The translations under genes and the position numbers were made by a program. From contig AP026540.1 of the NCBI GenBank assembly GCA_026075535.2, forward strand, positions 1,488,001-1,552,000: a stretch of 64,000 bases of DNA, read 5' to 3'. Source of the DNA: Tricholoma matsutake (Eukaryota > Basidiomycota > Agaricomycetes > Agaricales > Tricholomataceae). The stretch's first letter is position 1, and each line of letters opens with the position of its first letter. A model generated the notes under the pieces. That model was given only the letters and a program-made list of their open reading frames with translations. It was not told the DNA's origin and did not search any database. Below, in pieces: positions 1 through 10,338 of this stretch.

Positions 1-748
1 GATATGACGTGGCAAGGTAGTCAACAGAGGCAAATACGTACACGGAAAATACCGGGGAGAGTCGTGAGAAAGTAGTGTATCGCAGTTAGAGGACATCAAA
101 GCCATCCCTCCTCTTACTTACGTAAGAGAGTCGGGGATATGAATCTACGATTGTTTCATCGCAAAAAAAGCCTATCGATCTTTTTTTCTAATCACATGCT
201 CAGAACTTGACAGTGGCAGAGGCGTGCAAGATATTACTGTAGTTGCTATACTAATCCAGCGCCCGCATTCTCGCACTAAGCTAAATTCGCATCCCGCCTT
301 CTCGTAACCGCTAAAAGCCGTTGCTATACGCACGCACTATTGGATCTCAACAAGCTTCACCCATGGGTGAAGGTTACTCTTTCAACCTCTCAACCTCGAC
401 CTCACAATGCTGTCTACAATACACTAGCTGGCCGCAATCTTGTTCGACAAATTCTTTCGAGTTGTGTCCCACCCGTCGAACCTCATGACTACCAATTGGA
501 TGGACTCTGTTTCTCTTTGGACGGATATGATGTAGTAAACTATGGCAACTGGGACAGGGAAAACAGGTTTTTTTTATTTTTCTCATGCTTGTCATCCATG
601 CAATATAGAGGGATCCACTCTTGCGCTTGGCAGCATATATTTTCCAGCAAATGTTGTTAATGCTGGCCGAATGGATTGAATCTCGGTGTATGGAATTTTC
701 ATAGAGTACATGAGGTGCCCTTCTGCTGAACTGGATGAGATACAGCCA
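1..748. other. no gene recognised
   Basis: No convincing coding region is visible. A 106-codon plus-strand reading frame at 340-660 has no recognisable motif, ends in a low-complexity T-rich stretch, and is matched by an equally long opposite-strand frame, so it is probably chance. No repeat boundaries were found. Confidence 0.5.
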
Positions 749-991
749 TCAGGGTCCATCAATGATCATAGCAGGTGTGTATCGAGTCATACCCTGTAAA
801 AACGACGATGCAAGCTTTGCATGTCGTTTGCTCCGGTGCCTCTTGCCACCATCATCATCTTTCAGCCGGAATACATGATACAGAAATTCCCCAAGCACCC
901 AGTTTGCATCTTCAATAGCCTCGAAGATATCTTCCAGTTTGTGCTGGTTATTTCGTCGAGCTGAGTATTTTGGTTTCTTCGATGTTGACAT
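749..991 (-). CDS. partial conserved agaricomycete ORF of unknown function
   Basis: This 80-codon frame starts with ATG at 991. After a short basic N-terminus (SKKPKYSARR) it contains the blocks EDIFEAIEDANWVLGEFLYH, VFRLKDD and HAKLASSFLQGMTRYTPA. I recall closely similar openings (LGEFLY..FRLKD....HA.....FL.G...YTP) in large families of uncharacterised agaricomycete proteins that often sit in repeat-rich DNA; that is memory, not a search. The family proteins continue for several hundred residues, but no continuation was found downstream, so this is a first exon or a truncated relic. Function unknown. Confidence 0.45.
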   Translation of the reverse strand: MSTSKKPKYSARRNNQHKLEDIFEAIEDANWVLGEFLYHVFRLKDDDGGKRHRSKRHAKLASSFLQGMTRYTPAMIIDGP

Positions 992-1320
992 TGAGCCTGC
1001 CGTGGTATTGAAGTGTTGAGGAAGTTCATTCTCTTTTTAATCTGCTCGCTTTCGTTTTCCTATCTGAGTGGGAGCATGACTTGGGAGACTCGGCGATGCG
1101 AAGGGAATCTGAGGAAAAGGTGTCTGAGAACATATCAGGGGAGAGAAAGGTGCCGCTGATTGATAGCAGGATGAAAATGGAGATAAGGGAGTAGACAGTT
1201 GGTTTCTGAGAGTTACTGGACATGCATTGGGTGTCGTCGATACTCTGAATTTGCTCTGCATCGCTCGCAGCTCAACTGCTCATTACCTCGATAAACATAT
1301 GATGTCATGCTTACCAATAA

Positions 1321-3696
1321 TCTCCTTTAAAGGAGATTTTTTGAGTTCACACGATTACATGCAGAAACTGAACTTGATGAGAAAGTGAAACTTGTGTTTG
1401 CTCCGAGTCGAGTTCAGATTACTCGTGAGTTCAGTTTGTACCTGTCCACGTGACATTGACGCGTCATGTCGCGTCTTGGTCTGGTCGCGTCGCTACATTT
1501 TCTCATTGTTCATATATGCTGGTGTCGATGCCCTCACATACCGCATCCTAACGGAATGTAGAGATAATAACAGAAATAAACATTGAACTTGAAGGTCCAA
1601 TGCAATATAAAAATAATTACATTCCATATCCTAATGGAATGTAGAAACCCACCTCATTGTACCCTGACAATAAATAAGGTAAGTAGTTCATTAAAGCTAC
1701 TCGCAACAACACGCGCGTTGGACGCGTTGATTGCGTCGGAATTCGGGACACGGCGTTGCTGTGGCGCAGTTTCAACAGGGGACAGTGCGTCGTTTACTGA
1801 TGTGTTGCATCAGTTCCGCCCTCCCGTCATCATGCATCATGGGGAGTAGTGGTGACCGTACGAGGTGAGTACATCCCCTTACCTCAGTCCACATGTAGTA
1901 CTAACAAAGTATTTGACTTTGTTACAGATATAACGTTCGAAATCGAACGTTTTGCGCATGCGGCGTCGCAATGGCGTCGTATCGATACTTCAAGACGACG
2001 AAATCGCGACGATCCGGGATGACGTGGGTTGGTGGGGGATACGGCCATATTGAGGTCGTAGGAGAGGCTGGTACGCGTTTTTGGACGCGTTGGTTCTTCA
2101 GTTGCAGGTAAGTCTACTACCAGTATGTATGGGGACAGTGCCTATGACACTGTCCATTGTTTTCTAACATTGTATTTTACAGGATAACGTATTTTGTTGT
2201 CCTGACCCGGCTCGACGCTGTCAAGACGACGATGACACGAATCCACGGGAAATCGTGGGTGGGACAACGATACGGCCATGGGGCCGTACATTGGATCACA
2301 ACGTGCCGGGTGGCGCATTGGATTTTGGAATACAGGTGTGTTCATTACCTGTAGGGTTGGGAGCAGTGCTGGGTGCTCTGCCCGACGTTCACTGGCGTCT
2401 ACACTAACACAACAACGTCCAACGTTGCTCAGGCCCAGTACGACGCCATCAAGATGACAAAGACACAATTCCTCGCGGAATCGTGGGTGGAAGGAGAACA
2501 CGGCCGCTTGGGGGTCGTACGGGGGTCCGTAACGCGTTTTTGAACGCGTAAGTCGCGGGGAAACAGGTAAGTCTGTTACTTGTTGGTCTGGGGACAGTGC
2601 CTGAGGCACTGTCAGTCGTTTGCTGACGTTCTCATTCATAGAACAACATGCTTTGTTGTTTGTCAGGTCTGGTACTCGACGCGGTTGCATCGAGTTCATC
2701 TCCGTAACTTGGGTTTCCGAACATGGTTCCCTTTCCTTGACAACACAAGGCTCGTTTCTCTATCACGGTGGTCTCTTCTCTGTACCTGCCTCGTCGACTG
2801 TTCGACAGTCCCAAACGACGTGCAATGTCGTTCTTACGATGATCATTTCTGATCGTCTTATTTCTCTCTGATACAGACCATGCATAGTCTGGGGGTTTGC
2901 CACGAAACGCGTCCTCCACATTGGCATCATCTCGTCCAGTGACGAGATTCATTGGTTCTCCTGGGGTCTGGTAGCTCACCGGTATCTGCTTAGTCCCGAC
3001 GGCTTTGACTGTGTGTTGGTCCGTCATGTCTGTCTCACCACCTCGTATGGGCGAGGTGTTTGATTTCTCATTGTGACGCGCATCGTACTGATGCACGCCC
3101 GTGTTCTCTGTCCTGAAGTGCTTCTCCTTCAAGGTCGGCAAGTCTCCCATTCCACCTCGTCCAACAGGCGAGGCATTCAATCTGGGGACCTCAATGTGGC
3201 GTCTGTCATCTAGGCACCGGGTACCACTTGACCAACGACATGTATCATCGTTACTCAACATACCCTGGGTCTCACACTGAGCCCAGGGTGGAGTGGATTT
3301 TCCAACGGCACGTTTGGCGCCGTCCCCTCGTTCTACAACGAGGTTTTTCGATATCTTAACATGGCGTTCATCTGTATGATGCGCCGTCTCTCTCAATGGT
3401 TCCAAACAACGTGAAACGTCCTAGGACCCGGTATCCGACCTTTCTTTGGTCGGATTCTTTGACAGCCTGCACAACACCATTTCTGCCCTGTTCAACAACG
3501 AGGCCTCTCGTTTTCTCGGCACAGCATCCATCTCCTTGCTCATAACTTCGAGGTCGGTTGGTTGTCCTCATCTCTCGTCTCTGCTCCTTCTCAATGACCT
3601 TGACTTTTTGTCGGTCGTTTTTCTTCACCTTTGGGCTTGGCTTATGCTGGGGGGCATGCCCAGTAGTGTCGCGATATGCTCGTCGAGAGACGAGCA
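1321..3696. repeat. dense cluster of short perfect inverted repeats (stem-loops)
   Basis: About twenty short inverted repeats lie in this tract. Verified arm pairs: 1321-1336 (16-bp palindrome); 1618-1625/1636-1643; 1902-1910/1916-1924; 1932-1940/1943-1951; 2073-2078/2085-2090; 2133-2140/2148-2155; 2271-2277/2282-2288; 2413-2418/2422-2427; 2532-2537/2544-2549; 2593-2601/2605-2613; 2642-2648/2654-2660; 2814-2819/2827-2832; 2929-2936/2941-2948; 3039-3045/3052-3058; 3262-3269/3282-3289; 3326-3332/3337-3343; 3433-3440/3448-3455; 3498-3503/3508-3513; 3677-3684/3689-3696. Stems are 6-9 bp with loops of mostly 2-13 nt and differ in sequence, so this is not one dispersed repeat. No comparable density was seen elsewhere in the window. 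Confidence 0.75.
1839..2641 (+). CDS. possible multi-exon gene built of repeated ~42-residue units
   Basis: Four segments look like fungal introns: 1865-1927, 2108-2182, 2336-2432 and 2567-2641. Each has a GTGAGT/GTAAGT/GTGTGT donor, a CTAAC or CTGAC branch site and an AG acceptor. The exons at 1928-2107 and 2183-2335 are open and in phase when joined. Their translations repeat a pattern: KTT or a variant, then WVG..YGH, then R. The third exon (2433-2566) carries the same unit (QYDAIKMTK, ESWV, VTRF) but in a shifted frame with a TGA where the pattern predicts Trp. An ATG at 1839 reads MGSSGDRT into exon 1. Introns 2 and 4 are both 75 bp and share a stem-loop on a GGGGACAGTGCCT core. No protein family recognised. 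It could be a decaying gene or an exon-like repeat array; long minus-strand frames overlap it. Confidence 0.3.
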
Positions 3697-4018
3697 GTGG
3701 AGAACTCCTGGCTACAGCCTCTCCAGATGCGCAAGTTTTAACTTGTGTATCCAAATATCTCAGTTCTCGTCTGAGTTGCTGAGGGTCAAGGATGTGAACT
3801 TCCAAGTGGTGAGCTACTATCTCAAGTACTGCTTGAGAATACTGCTCAACAGTAACTAACTTATGGTGCCCATGGGCCTCGTAAAAATCTCTGGACTTTT
3901 GAAAGCCAGCTGCACATGGATTATCCTGTGCCCAAGAAGTGCTATCTCGCACCTTTGAGGTGTGAGAATGATGGTGTGTGTCTTGATGAGCCATAGGGTG
4001 AGAAAAAAAATTGGGCAT
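3368..4018 (-). CDS. hypothetical protein, His-rich N-terminus, charged C-terminus
   Basis: A 216-codon frame starts with ATG at 4018; a second ATG lies just downstream. The N-terminus has a His cluster (HQDTHHHSH). A protein-like middle follows (EQYSQAVLEIVAHHLEVHIL, then QQLRRELRYLDTQ), then a Lys/Arg-rich stretch. It overlaps, in another frame, a 257-codon frame at 3405-2632 that repeats the LVVE(Q/R)G theme, and that overlaps a third at 2699-2142. Together they could be one minus-strand gene broken by frameshifts or introns. The stem-loop cluster lies inside the C-terminal half. I do not recognise the protein. The minus frames below 2.7 kb conflict with plausible plus-strand introns, so only the part above 3.37 kb is offered as coding. 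Confidence 0.35.
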   Translation of the reverse strand: MPNFFSHPMAHQDTHHHSHTSKVRDSTSWAQDNPCAAGFQKSRDFYEAHGHHKLVTVEQYSQAVLEIVAHHLEVHILDPQQLRRELRYLDTQVKTCASGEAVARSSPLLVSRRAYRDTTGHAPQHKPSPKVKKNDRQKVKVIEKEQRREMRTTNRPRSYEQGDGCCAEKTRGLVVEQGRNGVVQAVKESDQRKVGYRVLGRFTLFGTIERDGASYR

Positions 4019-4390
4019 TGTCAGGGGGGATCAATGGCTCCAATGGAATGGATCTATGGTTGGAAGGGTCTCAGAGATGAATAGCAATGTGTTTGGGCAT
4101 GTTGTAGGGATGGATCTGATTGTGATGTGGCATGATGCAGGGTTGAGATGATGGTGGGAAAGGAATTCTGATTGTTATGAGAATATTGTGTACAAGCATG
4201 AATATATGAGTTTGAATACTCAAAAAAGTGTAGTGAGCCAGGAGGACCTATAAGATCACATGGTGCTACAAGTACAAATAACATATAATTGCAATGTATG
4301 TGATACAGTTTAAGGTTTGGCTCCTGTACAAATTAGGAAGGAGCCAGTTTTATAGGAACTGGCTCGGTCTAAATATAATAGGTACAAACA
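4019..4390. other. intergenic, nothing recognised
   Basis: AT-rich, without a supported gene. A C6G4 run at 4385-4394 marks the approximate point where recognisable coding of companion gene C ends. Confidence 0.4.
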
Positions 4391-5043
4391 TGATCCCCCC
4401 GGGGTCAGTGGGGATCACTACAAAGGTTGATGTTGGTGTGGTCAAAATATGTGTGACAATAGCCACTGGCGCATGCTTTTGGATCTGAGGCGTGTGCATG
4501 GAGAATGGCCTTAAGAAGTTGAATCCACAATTTCAGGACCATGTAGATGAAATCAAGGAGAGTAAAGTCCTTGACAACCTGTCATGCTTCACCAAAAACA
4601 TGCTCACAGGCTTTGCTCGAATGCAACCATGGAAGAAGAGGCACTAGGCCATTAACATGGTCACAATGGATTATTAGCCACCAGGTAGTATGGTGGCACA
4701 GTCATGTTGCCAGACTGCAAATTGATCATAATGTCAGTTGGGATAGACAAGACACAGGAGTGGATAGAGAAATGGGAGCGGCCAGGATATGGGAGCAGCC
4801 AAGACACAGCAGTGGCCAGAGACATGGCAGCAGCCCTTAACTTCAACCTGATTTGAAATAAATGAAGCTTACCCCTCCATCCGCATTATGGACATCAAGT
4901 TCCAACTTCTGGCAATAGGCATTCATCGCCTGATGAGTGGTGGGAATCATAAAGTGGGGCACTAAATAGTGGTGCCCATTGTTGGCTCGGATAGGGACAT
5001 AGCCATCTAGAACATTGCCTTGTGTTTGCTGCTGGTTGCTCAT
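4391..5043 (-). pseudogene. companion gene C: KDZ-cassette-associated protein, truncated
   Basis: Exon 1 (5043-4873, 57 codons) begins with ATG and includes DGYVPIRANNGHHYLVPHF and HQAMNAY. Intron 4872-4715 (GTAAGC..GCAG) follows, then TVPPYYLVANNP at 4714-4664 and a TGA at 4663-4661. Past further stops the same strand still reads HSSKACEHVFGE, VVKDFTLLDFIYMV, then ASGYCHTYFDHTNINL to about 4395. I recall this order (LVPHF.. near the N-terminus, HSSK..EH.FGE.R..VKDFT.LDF later) in repeat-associated agaricomycete proteins of unknown function. The intron carries a Cys/Gly hexamer-type stretch (GCTCCCATATCCTGGCCGCT) that recurs near 9.83 kb. Stops, frame loss and missing C-terminus make it a pseudogene. 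Confidence 0.55.
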
Positions 5044-5721
5044 TGTGGATGGATCAATGTAACAGAGTTTATAATGTGCATCTAATCTAGTGATCAGATA
5101 TTGATGTTATTTGTTTAGCCTTGATGAACACACGTGATGGTTGATTTTCATCATTCCAACTTTTGTTGACTTTCAAACCCCATCACACCCATCCCCATTC
5201 CCATCCCTGCCCCGACTCATCTCAACATGAACGTTACAGCTCAACAAGTCCTTGGCCACATCAGCCAGATTGAGCAGGCTGTTCAAAATGGCCTTCAAAC
5301 ATGAAACATCAAGGCCGTCATGAGGGAACAAAAATGGGCACTTGTAAGTAAAATACTATCAGGACAACAGTGGGACTAATATACTGTAGAACACATTATT
5401 TTCATGGCAAAGACAGGATCTTGGGGAGGATTTGAAAGCAGCATTTGGTGCCAAGTCTTTCTTGTGGGGTTTTTTGGTAGCATGGGGAAGTTCTAATAGA
5501 ACAGGAGATGAGATTTTCATAGAAGGTCAGCTGTGCACAATGAAGAAATTTGATGAGAAAGGTGGGATTGCGGGAACCTCAGGGGTTTTGGCATCGGGAG
5601 TGGGAGGTGGAGCAGCTGCTGGTCCTTCAAGATCAGGAGCGGGACCACAAGAAGCGGGAGCGGCAGGTGGGGGTGCAGGAATGGGAACAGGGACGGGGAC
5701 GGTGATGATGCTCAACCTGTA

Positions 5722-6196
5722 AGGCAAGGCAGGGGTAGGGGTATACCCTTGTGTTTTTAGGCTAAGGGTATGAGGGGTAAGGGTAGGGGTTTAGAAGTTC
5801 ATACCCCTGTACCCTTACTAAGAGTACAGGGGTATGCCAGGGGTATGCTTATGTAAGAATATCATTTGATTTTTTCAGCTACAAAGACTCATATTCAAGA
5901 TTTTCATCAATTAAATTCAGATTTTGGGATTGTCCAACATGATAATGGCTTTCATATGTTAATAAGAGGTATTAAGATGTGATATTAATAGTAAATACAA
6001 TAGTTATCAACACTTTTCAAATGAATTTTGCTCTAAATATGTTGATTTTGTGCCAAACCCTTGTACTCTTGACAAACCCTCCCATACCCTTGGCAACCCT
6101 TATATGTTTCCATACCCTTACCCCTAAGGGTAGGGTGTTCAGGGGTAGGGGTAAGGGTATGAGATTTGACACCCAGGGGTAACCCCTGCCTTGCCC
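5722..6196. mobile_element. MITE with 15-bp terminal inverted repeats, TA target site
   Basis: The left end AGGCAAGGCAGGGGT (5722-5736) matches the reverse complement of the right end ACCCCTGCCTTGCCC (6182-6196) at 14 of 15 positions. Both ends are flanked by TA (5720-5721, 6197-6198). Inner sequence is rich in GGGGTAAGGGTA-like blocks in both orientations, with an AT-rich middle and no coding capacity. The TA duplication suggests a Tc1/mariner-type or similar transposase acted in trans. It sits inside companion gene A. Confidence 0.75.
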
Positions 6197-8082
6197 TATC
6201 AACCCAGAAACTCAACCAAAACCAACTAAACTGGTCTTAGGAGATATCACACGAGTCAGAGGAAGGTTGCGAGGTAGTACTGAATATCACCGTGCTATCC
6301 AAAGGCCGGTAAATGTACTGTAAAATGTTGTGAAGCAGTATTAGGCTGTGCAAAGTTCTGCAAAGCTGTGTAAAGTAACATGAAACACTACAAAGCATTC
6401 CAAAATGATACAAAAGAGTTTAGCAGTGATGTGAAGGAGTTTGAGAATCTCCAAAATGGTTTCATGAGTTCAGGAGAGGGTGACAATAGTTGAAGGTGAG
6501 GTAAGAGATGATGACACAGTAGATAGACAATTTGACAAAAGTTTCGAGAAACTATGTGGTGAAATGACATGGTTCACAGAATACTTGAGTGAGTTTGGAC
6601 TAAGACTGAGCTAAAACTCAAGAGTTAAACCCTTAACTCGGACGATAGGCGATGGGAGAAGACAATTTTTCTGTTGTCTCGACAGTAAATACACCAAACT
6701 ATATATGTTTTAGAGAGATAGTACTAAAAAGGTAAAAGGCCATGAGGCAAAACATGTGGTAAATGTGAGGCAGTGAACAAGGTGTCAAAATCACGAAGTA
6801 AATAAGAAAATGATAAGAAAGAAATGTGCCATATACATGATATATCAAATCTCCTTGTCTTGTGGTTCCAATAAATCATGAATACGTCTAAAAGCGCCTC
6901 AATGTGCGCTAAGGACTTTGGGAAGGAGGTGTCTGAGTGTGATTTCTTGTTTTCAGAGCTCTGCTGCCATAGTGGACCTATCAATGGGAACAGGGATGGG
7001 GATGGGAACAGGAACAGGAGCGGGAGCTCGAGGGGAGAGCAGGCAAAGGAAACCACAGGTGCCAGTGGAGCCATCAGGATCCAGGTCACGCCAACCAGAA
7101 CATCGACACTCAGATGCTTGCCCATTGGCACCACCCACCACAACCACTCCAGCAAGACCAAGTGGGAGTGGCAGGACCAGGTGACTTCAGAGCAGCAGTG
7201 GGAGCTCTGGTGAGGATTTAGAAAATGATGGGGAATCAGAGGGGATGGAAAGTGATGGAGATGGATTGTTGGAGCAACAGGAGTGAAGGGAACAATGGCA
7301 ACAACTGGCGTGCAGGGCAGTAAGGCCCACTCCCTGCATACAATGCTTCCAGCTTGGGCGACAATGTCACGAACAGGTCAATGAGAAGGGCACATGTTTC
7401 AAATGTGGGAAGGGTAAAGTCAAGTGCAAAAAAATGAAAGATGGTCATGGAGGGGACAAGCCAGAGAAAGGAAAGAGTGCAGCCAGAAGAAAGGTGAAGA
7501 AGGCTGGATCCTCACAGAGGTTCATGAGGGAAGAAAAAGGAAGATTGAAGGGTAAGTACTATGTATCACCATACAAATAACCACTGAACATTGACCACAG
7601 CAACATATTCCTCCGATGTTGAGATGGTTGATGTCGCGCATGAATGCCTGCCCTCACCCTCTCCCTCACCCTCTCCCACTCCCATTACTGCTGGGGAGCT
7701 CTGTGACTTCAACAACCATATACAAGAACTGGAGCATCATCTGTACAATCAGGGTGATTGGCTCCATCAGAACTTCCCCAGAGCAATGGCCAACATACAG
7801 GAGAATATGGCCAGCTTGAGCAGGAGGATGGATGAGATGGAAGAGTACATGGGGTTCCACCCACAACCCCTTGTGTTGTACAATGGTGCAGGTGAGTTGC
7901 ACTATCTTGGAGAGGGTCCAAGCTATAGGCAAAGGTATGGTATAGAGGTTGACAAAGATGAGCAGGATGCTGGGGACACTGTTTGGGAGGATCACTGGCA
8001 CAGGGCTGCTGCCGCTGATGCTGGTAGTGAGGAAGATAGACATGAGGGGGCTTGGCCTGAGGAAGATGGAGGCGAGGTTGCT

Positions 8083-8350
8083 CCCACTCCCCTGTTCCCG
8101 CACATCCACCTGATGCCCCACCTGCTGCTCCTGCACCGCTACCTGCTGCTCCCACCCCCATTCCCACACTTCCACCCCCACCTGCCACTGCCACTGCCAC
8201 TGCCACCCCTGCTCCTGCACTTCCACCTGCTGCCCCACTGGCCACTCCTGCACTGCCACCTGCTGCTCCCACCCCCATTCCTGCACTTGCACCCCCACCT
8301 GCTGCTCCCGCTCCTGCATTTCCACATGCTGCTCCCACTCCCACTCCCAC
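8083..8350. repeat. C-rich hexamer array inside gene A
   Basis: About 45 degenerate hexamers of the type CCCAYY/CACYTG give a Pro/His/Leu/Cys-rich, low-complexity stretch in every frame. It is the longest of at least seventeen related arrays between 5.6 and 19.9 kb. The G-rich strand here is the minus strand. Confidence 0.75.
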
Positions 8351-8881
8351 TGGGCTTGAGGAAGAAGGACATGGTCTTCAAATCAAGGTCATCCTCGCCA
8401 CACCACAAGATTATCAGGAATCAGTTCAACGGATGACCTCTGTAGATGTGCCCCTTCCTCCCCTCCTTCAACCCCCCTCAATCCCCAATGCTGACCCTGT
8501 AGAACCGGTAATGGTATCCACCAGCAATGTGTTCATACCACCCACCCCTCCTTCACCGCTGGCATTGCATTCCCCTCCTCCTCCACAATTATGCTGGTCC
8601 CCTCACCATTTGTCACCTGCCCAGCCTTCAAGAAGTACCACCCCTCAGCCAAACCCAAAGAAGAGAGCAGGAACATCCAAGGACAGAGAGGAGGTCAAAC
8701 AAGGCAGAAAAAAGTAATGGTTGGACCATTTTATTTTATATTCATACAGAAATATTGTTGTAGAATTAGTCTGAAAATTTCACATTTTTCCTCTTCTCTC
8801 TTTTACCAAGGGTTGTGATTAAAATGGCCTCCTGTTGCACAAGGTCATCAGTTGTCTTTTGGTGTCGACCCTCTGATTGGT

Positions 8882-8918
8882 TGATTGTCAGGTTTTGTTG
8901 GGATGGGGGTGGGGTCAT
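8882..8918 (+). repeat. direct repeat, copy 1 (other copy 9751-9787)
   Basis: A 37-bp segment starting TGATTGTCAGGTTTTGTTGG is repeated exactly at 9751-9787. Next to the second copy, a block starting CATTGGTTGATAGCTAA occurs twice (near 9690 and 9786), each followed by TGACAATCCTATGTCGG. The copies flank the GCTTAAGC element at 8928-9666, suggesting an older duplication into which that element inserted. Confidence 0.6.
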
Positions 8919-8927
8919 GAATCTATA

Positions 8928-9666
8928 GGATGTTTGCTTAAGCAATCTAACATCTAGATGCATGGCTTGCTTAAGTATAAGTCAGCTTAAGCATGTCTTG
9001 CCTGTAATATTGTATGCACGGTAATAATAATTGAACACCCTGCTTAAGCACCCTGAGCTCATGTCCTGTTTCAACCATCTCCTCCCAGCTCAAGCATCCA
9101 CCACTCAAGCATCCACCACTCAAGCACCCTAATGTGCTTAAGCACTAAGCACCTTAAGCATCTTAAGCAGTCCATGAGTCAGCTTATAAACATCATTTAA
9201 ATATAATATAATATTTAATATTTGGGACTACTTAATGTGCTTAAGCACTGAGCGACCTTAAGCACCTTAAGCATTCCATGAGCTAGCTTATAACAAGCAC
9301 AGCTTAAGCACCTACTTAAGGTGCCAAACAACTGACAATAACATAAATATGTATCTGCTGACACTTCCACCTTTTGAAACCATGATATTATGGCCTCAAA
9401 TTGCTTCATTCTATATTATGTGGACTGCTCTGGTGCAGGCAGTGGCAGCATAACTAGTGTTTAGCATAATGTGGTGAACTTTGAACTTTGAACACCTGAC
9501 TAAATTGATGAACTAAATTGATGACTAAGTCTGAGTTGGATTCAAAGTTTATGTGGATTAAGCATTGTTCAAAGGGCTTAATGAGCTTAAGGAGATACAG
9601 TGCTTGGGCTGACTGATACTTAAGCAAGTCTGGCATCTAGATGGCAGGTTGCTTAAGCAAATGTCC
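8928..9666. mobile_element. MITE-like element with ~55-bp inverted ends and GCTTAAGC motifs
   Basis: The left end (GGATGTTTGCTTAAGCAA, then CATCTAGATG, then TTGCTTAAGTAT) is mirrored by the right end, ending CTTAAGCAAATGTCC at 9666, over about 55 bp with a few mismatches. TA flanks both ends (8926-8927, 9667-9668). The interior carries many copies of the palindrome GCTTAAGC or its core CTTAAGCAC in both orientations (e.g. near 8992, 9128, 9238, 9263). There is no credible coding capacity. Confidence 0.7.
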
Positions 9667-9933
9667 TATGGTTGCTGTGGGGTCATTGGTTGATAGCTAA
9701 CTGTTGACAATCCTATGTCGGCCAAGCTGGCCGCTGCTGATGTGATTGCCTGATTGTCAGGTTTTGTTGGGATGGGGGTGGGGTCATTGGTTGATAGCTA
9801 ATCGCTGACAATCCTATGTCGGGCATGCTGGCCACTCCCATATCCTGGCCGCTCCCATGTCCTGGCCACCAAAAAGGGGGCAAGGTTTAGGACATTGTGA
9901 TGTTTGTTGAGGAGGTGGAGTGGAGTTGTCATT

Positions 9934-10338
9934 TCAGAACAGGGATGGATCAATAGGGGGGTCATTCACATTGTTGCCTGACATGGGTCCCATGTACCTC
10001 ATGTACATGTCTCGAGGTATAAGATACTGTGGTTCACCATCACCTGGACCATTAATTGGCTGTGGCTGAGCGACGCCAGCTCTACAGAGTATGTCCATCA
10101 TCATTTGATGGACTTGTACATTGTTCAACAGAGTTGCACTTGTGTTTGAGTTGTGTGCCTGTTCTGCTGTTGACCTTTGGCCAGGTTTCTTTGGCTTGGA
10201 TTTGCCTTTTGCAGCTTTTATGGCTCTTGATTGTGAATGGGGGTTGGGAGAAGATGCAGCTAAGCCTTGGGATTGGCCCTTGGGGTCGGGCATGGGCATA
10301 GGCACAGGAGTGGGAGCAGCTGAGTCAGCACTGGCCAC
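9934..10338 (-). pseudogene. C-terminal segment of companion gene B
   Basis: A 134-codon frame ends with stop at 9934 and reads through a Ser/Pro/Lys-rich region (SRAIKAAKGKSKPKK) to a tidy C-terminus: HQMMMDILCRAG, then EPQYLIPRDMYMRYMGPMSG, ending NDPPIDPSLF. A hexamer array (10286-10325) encodes PTPVPMPMPDP near its start. It lies downstream of, and on the same strand as, gene B remnants at 10430-13256, so it is taken as the last exon, but the link was not proved. Confidence 0.4.

Larger units (their letters stand above)
5227..8717 (+). pseudogene. companion gene A: Cys-cluster and coiled-coil protein, broken
   Basis: ATG at 5227 starts MNVTAQQVLGHISQIEQAVQ; a TGA follows at codon 26, then intron 5344-5389 (GTAAGT..GTAG). 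Exon 2 (5390 on) reads NTLFSWQRQDLGEDLKAAFG.., then a Gly/Ala-rich stretch made by a G3N3-type array, and is cut by a 475-bp MITE. Beyond it coding resumes as KLVLGDITRVRGRLRGSTEY (6218 on). At 7335-7440 lies a Cys-rich motif, CIQCFQLGRQC..CFKCGKGKVKC, resembling a Zn2Cys6-like cluster. At about 7711-7845 an alpha-helical, coiled-coil-like stretch follows (HIQELEHHLYNQGDWLHQNF, MASLSRRMDEMEEYM). The end is Pro-rich, finishing with a basic KKRAG..GRKK tail and a stop at 8717. Probably a DNA-binding or structural partner encoded by the same mobile cassette as the KDZ transposase; inference only. Confidence 0.5.

Noticed and set aside
340..660. 106-codon plus-strand ORF as a gene
   Set aside because: No motif, competing frame on the other strand, low-complexity end.
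5737..6180. Telomere-like repeats (GGGGTAAGGGTAGGGG)
   Set aside because: No regular TTAGGG array; the blocks are irregular and lie between inverted termini of a MITE.
7666..8350. Long minus-strand frames (219 and 213 codons) opposite gene A
   Set aside because: They consist of the hexamer array read backwards (Gly/Ala or Gln/Val/Glu runs) and lack stops only because the array does.
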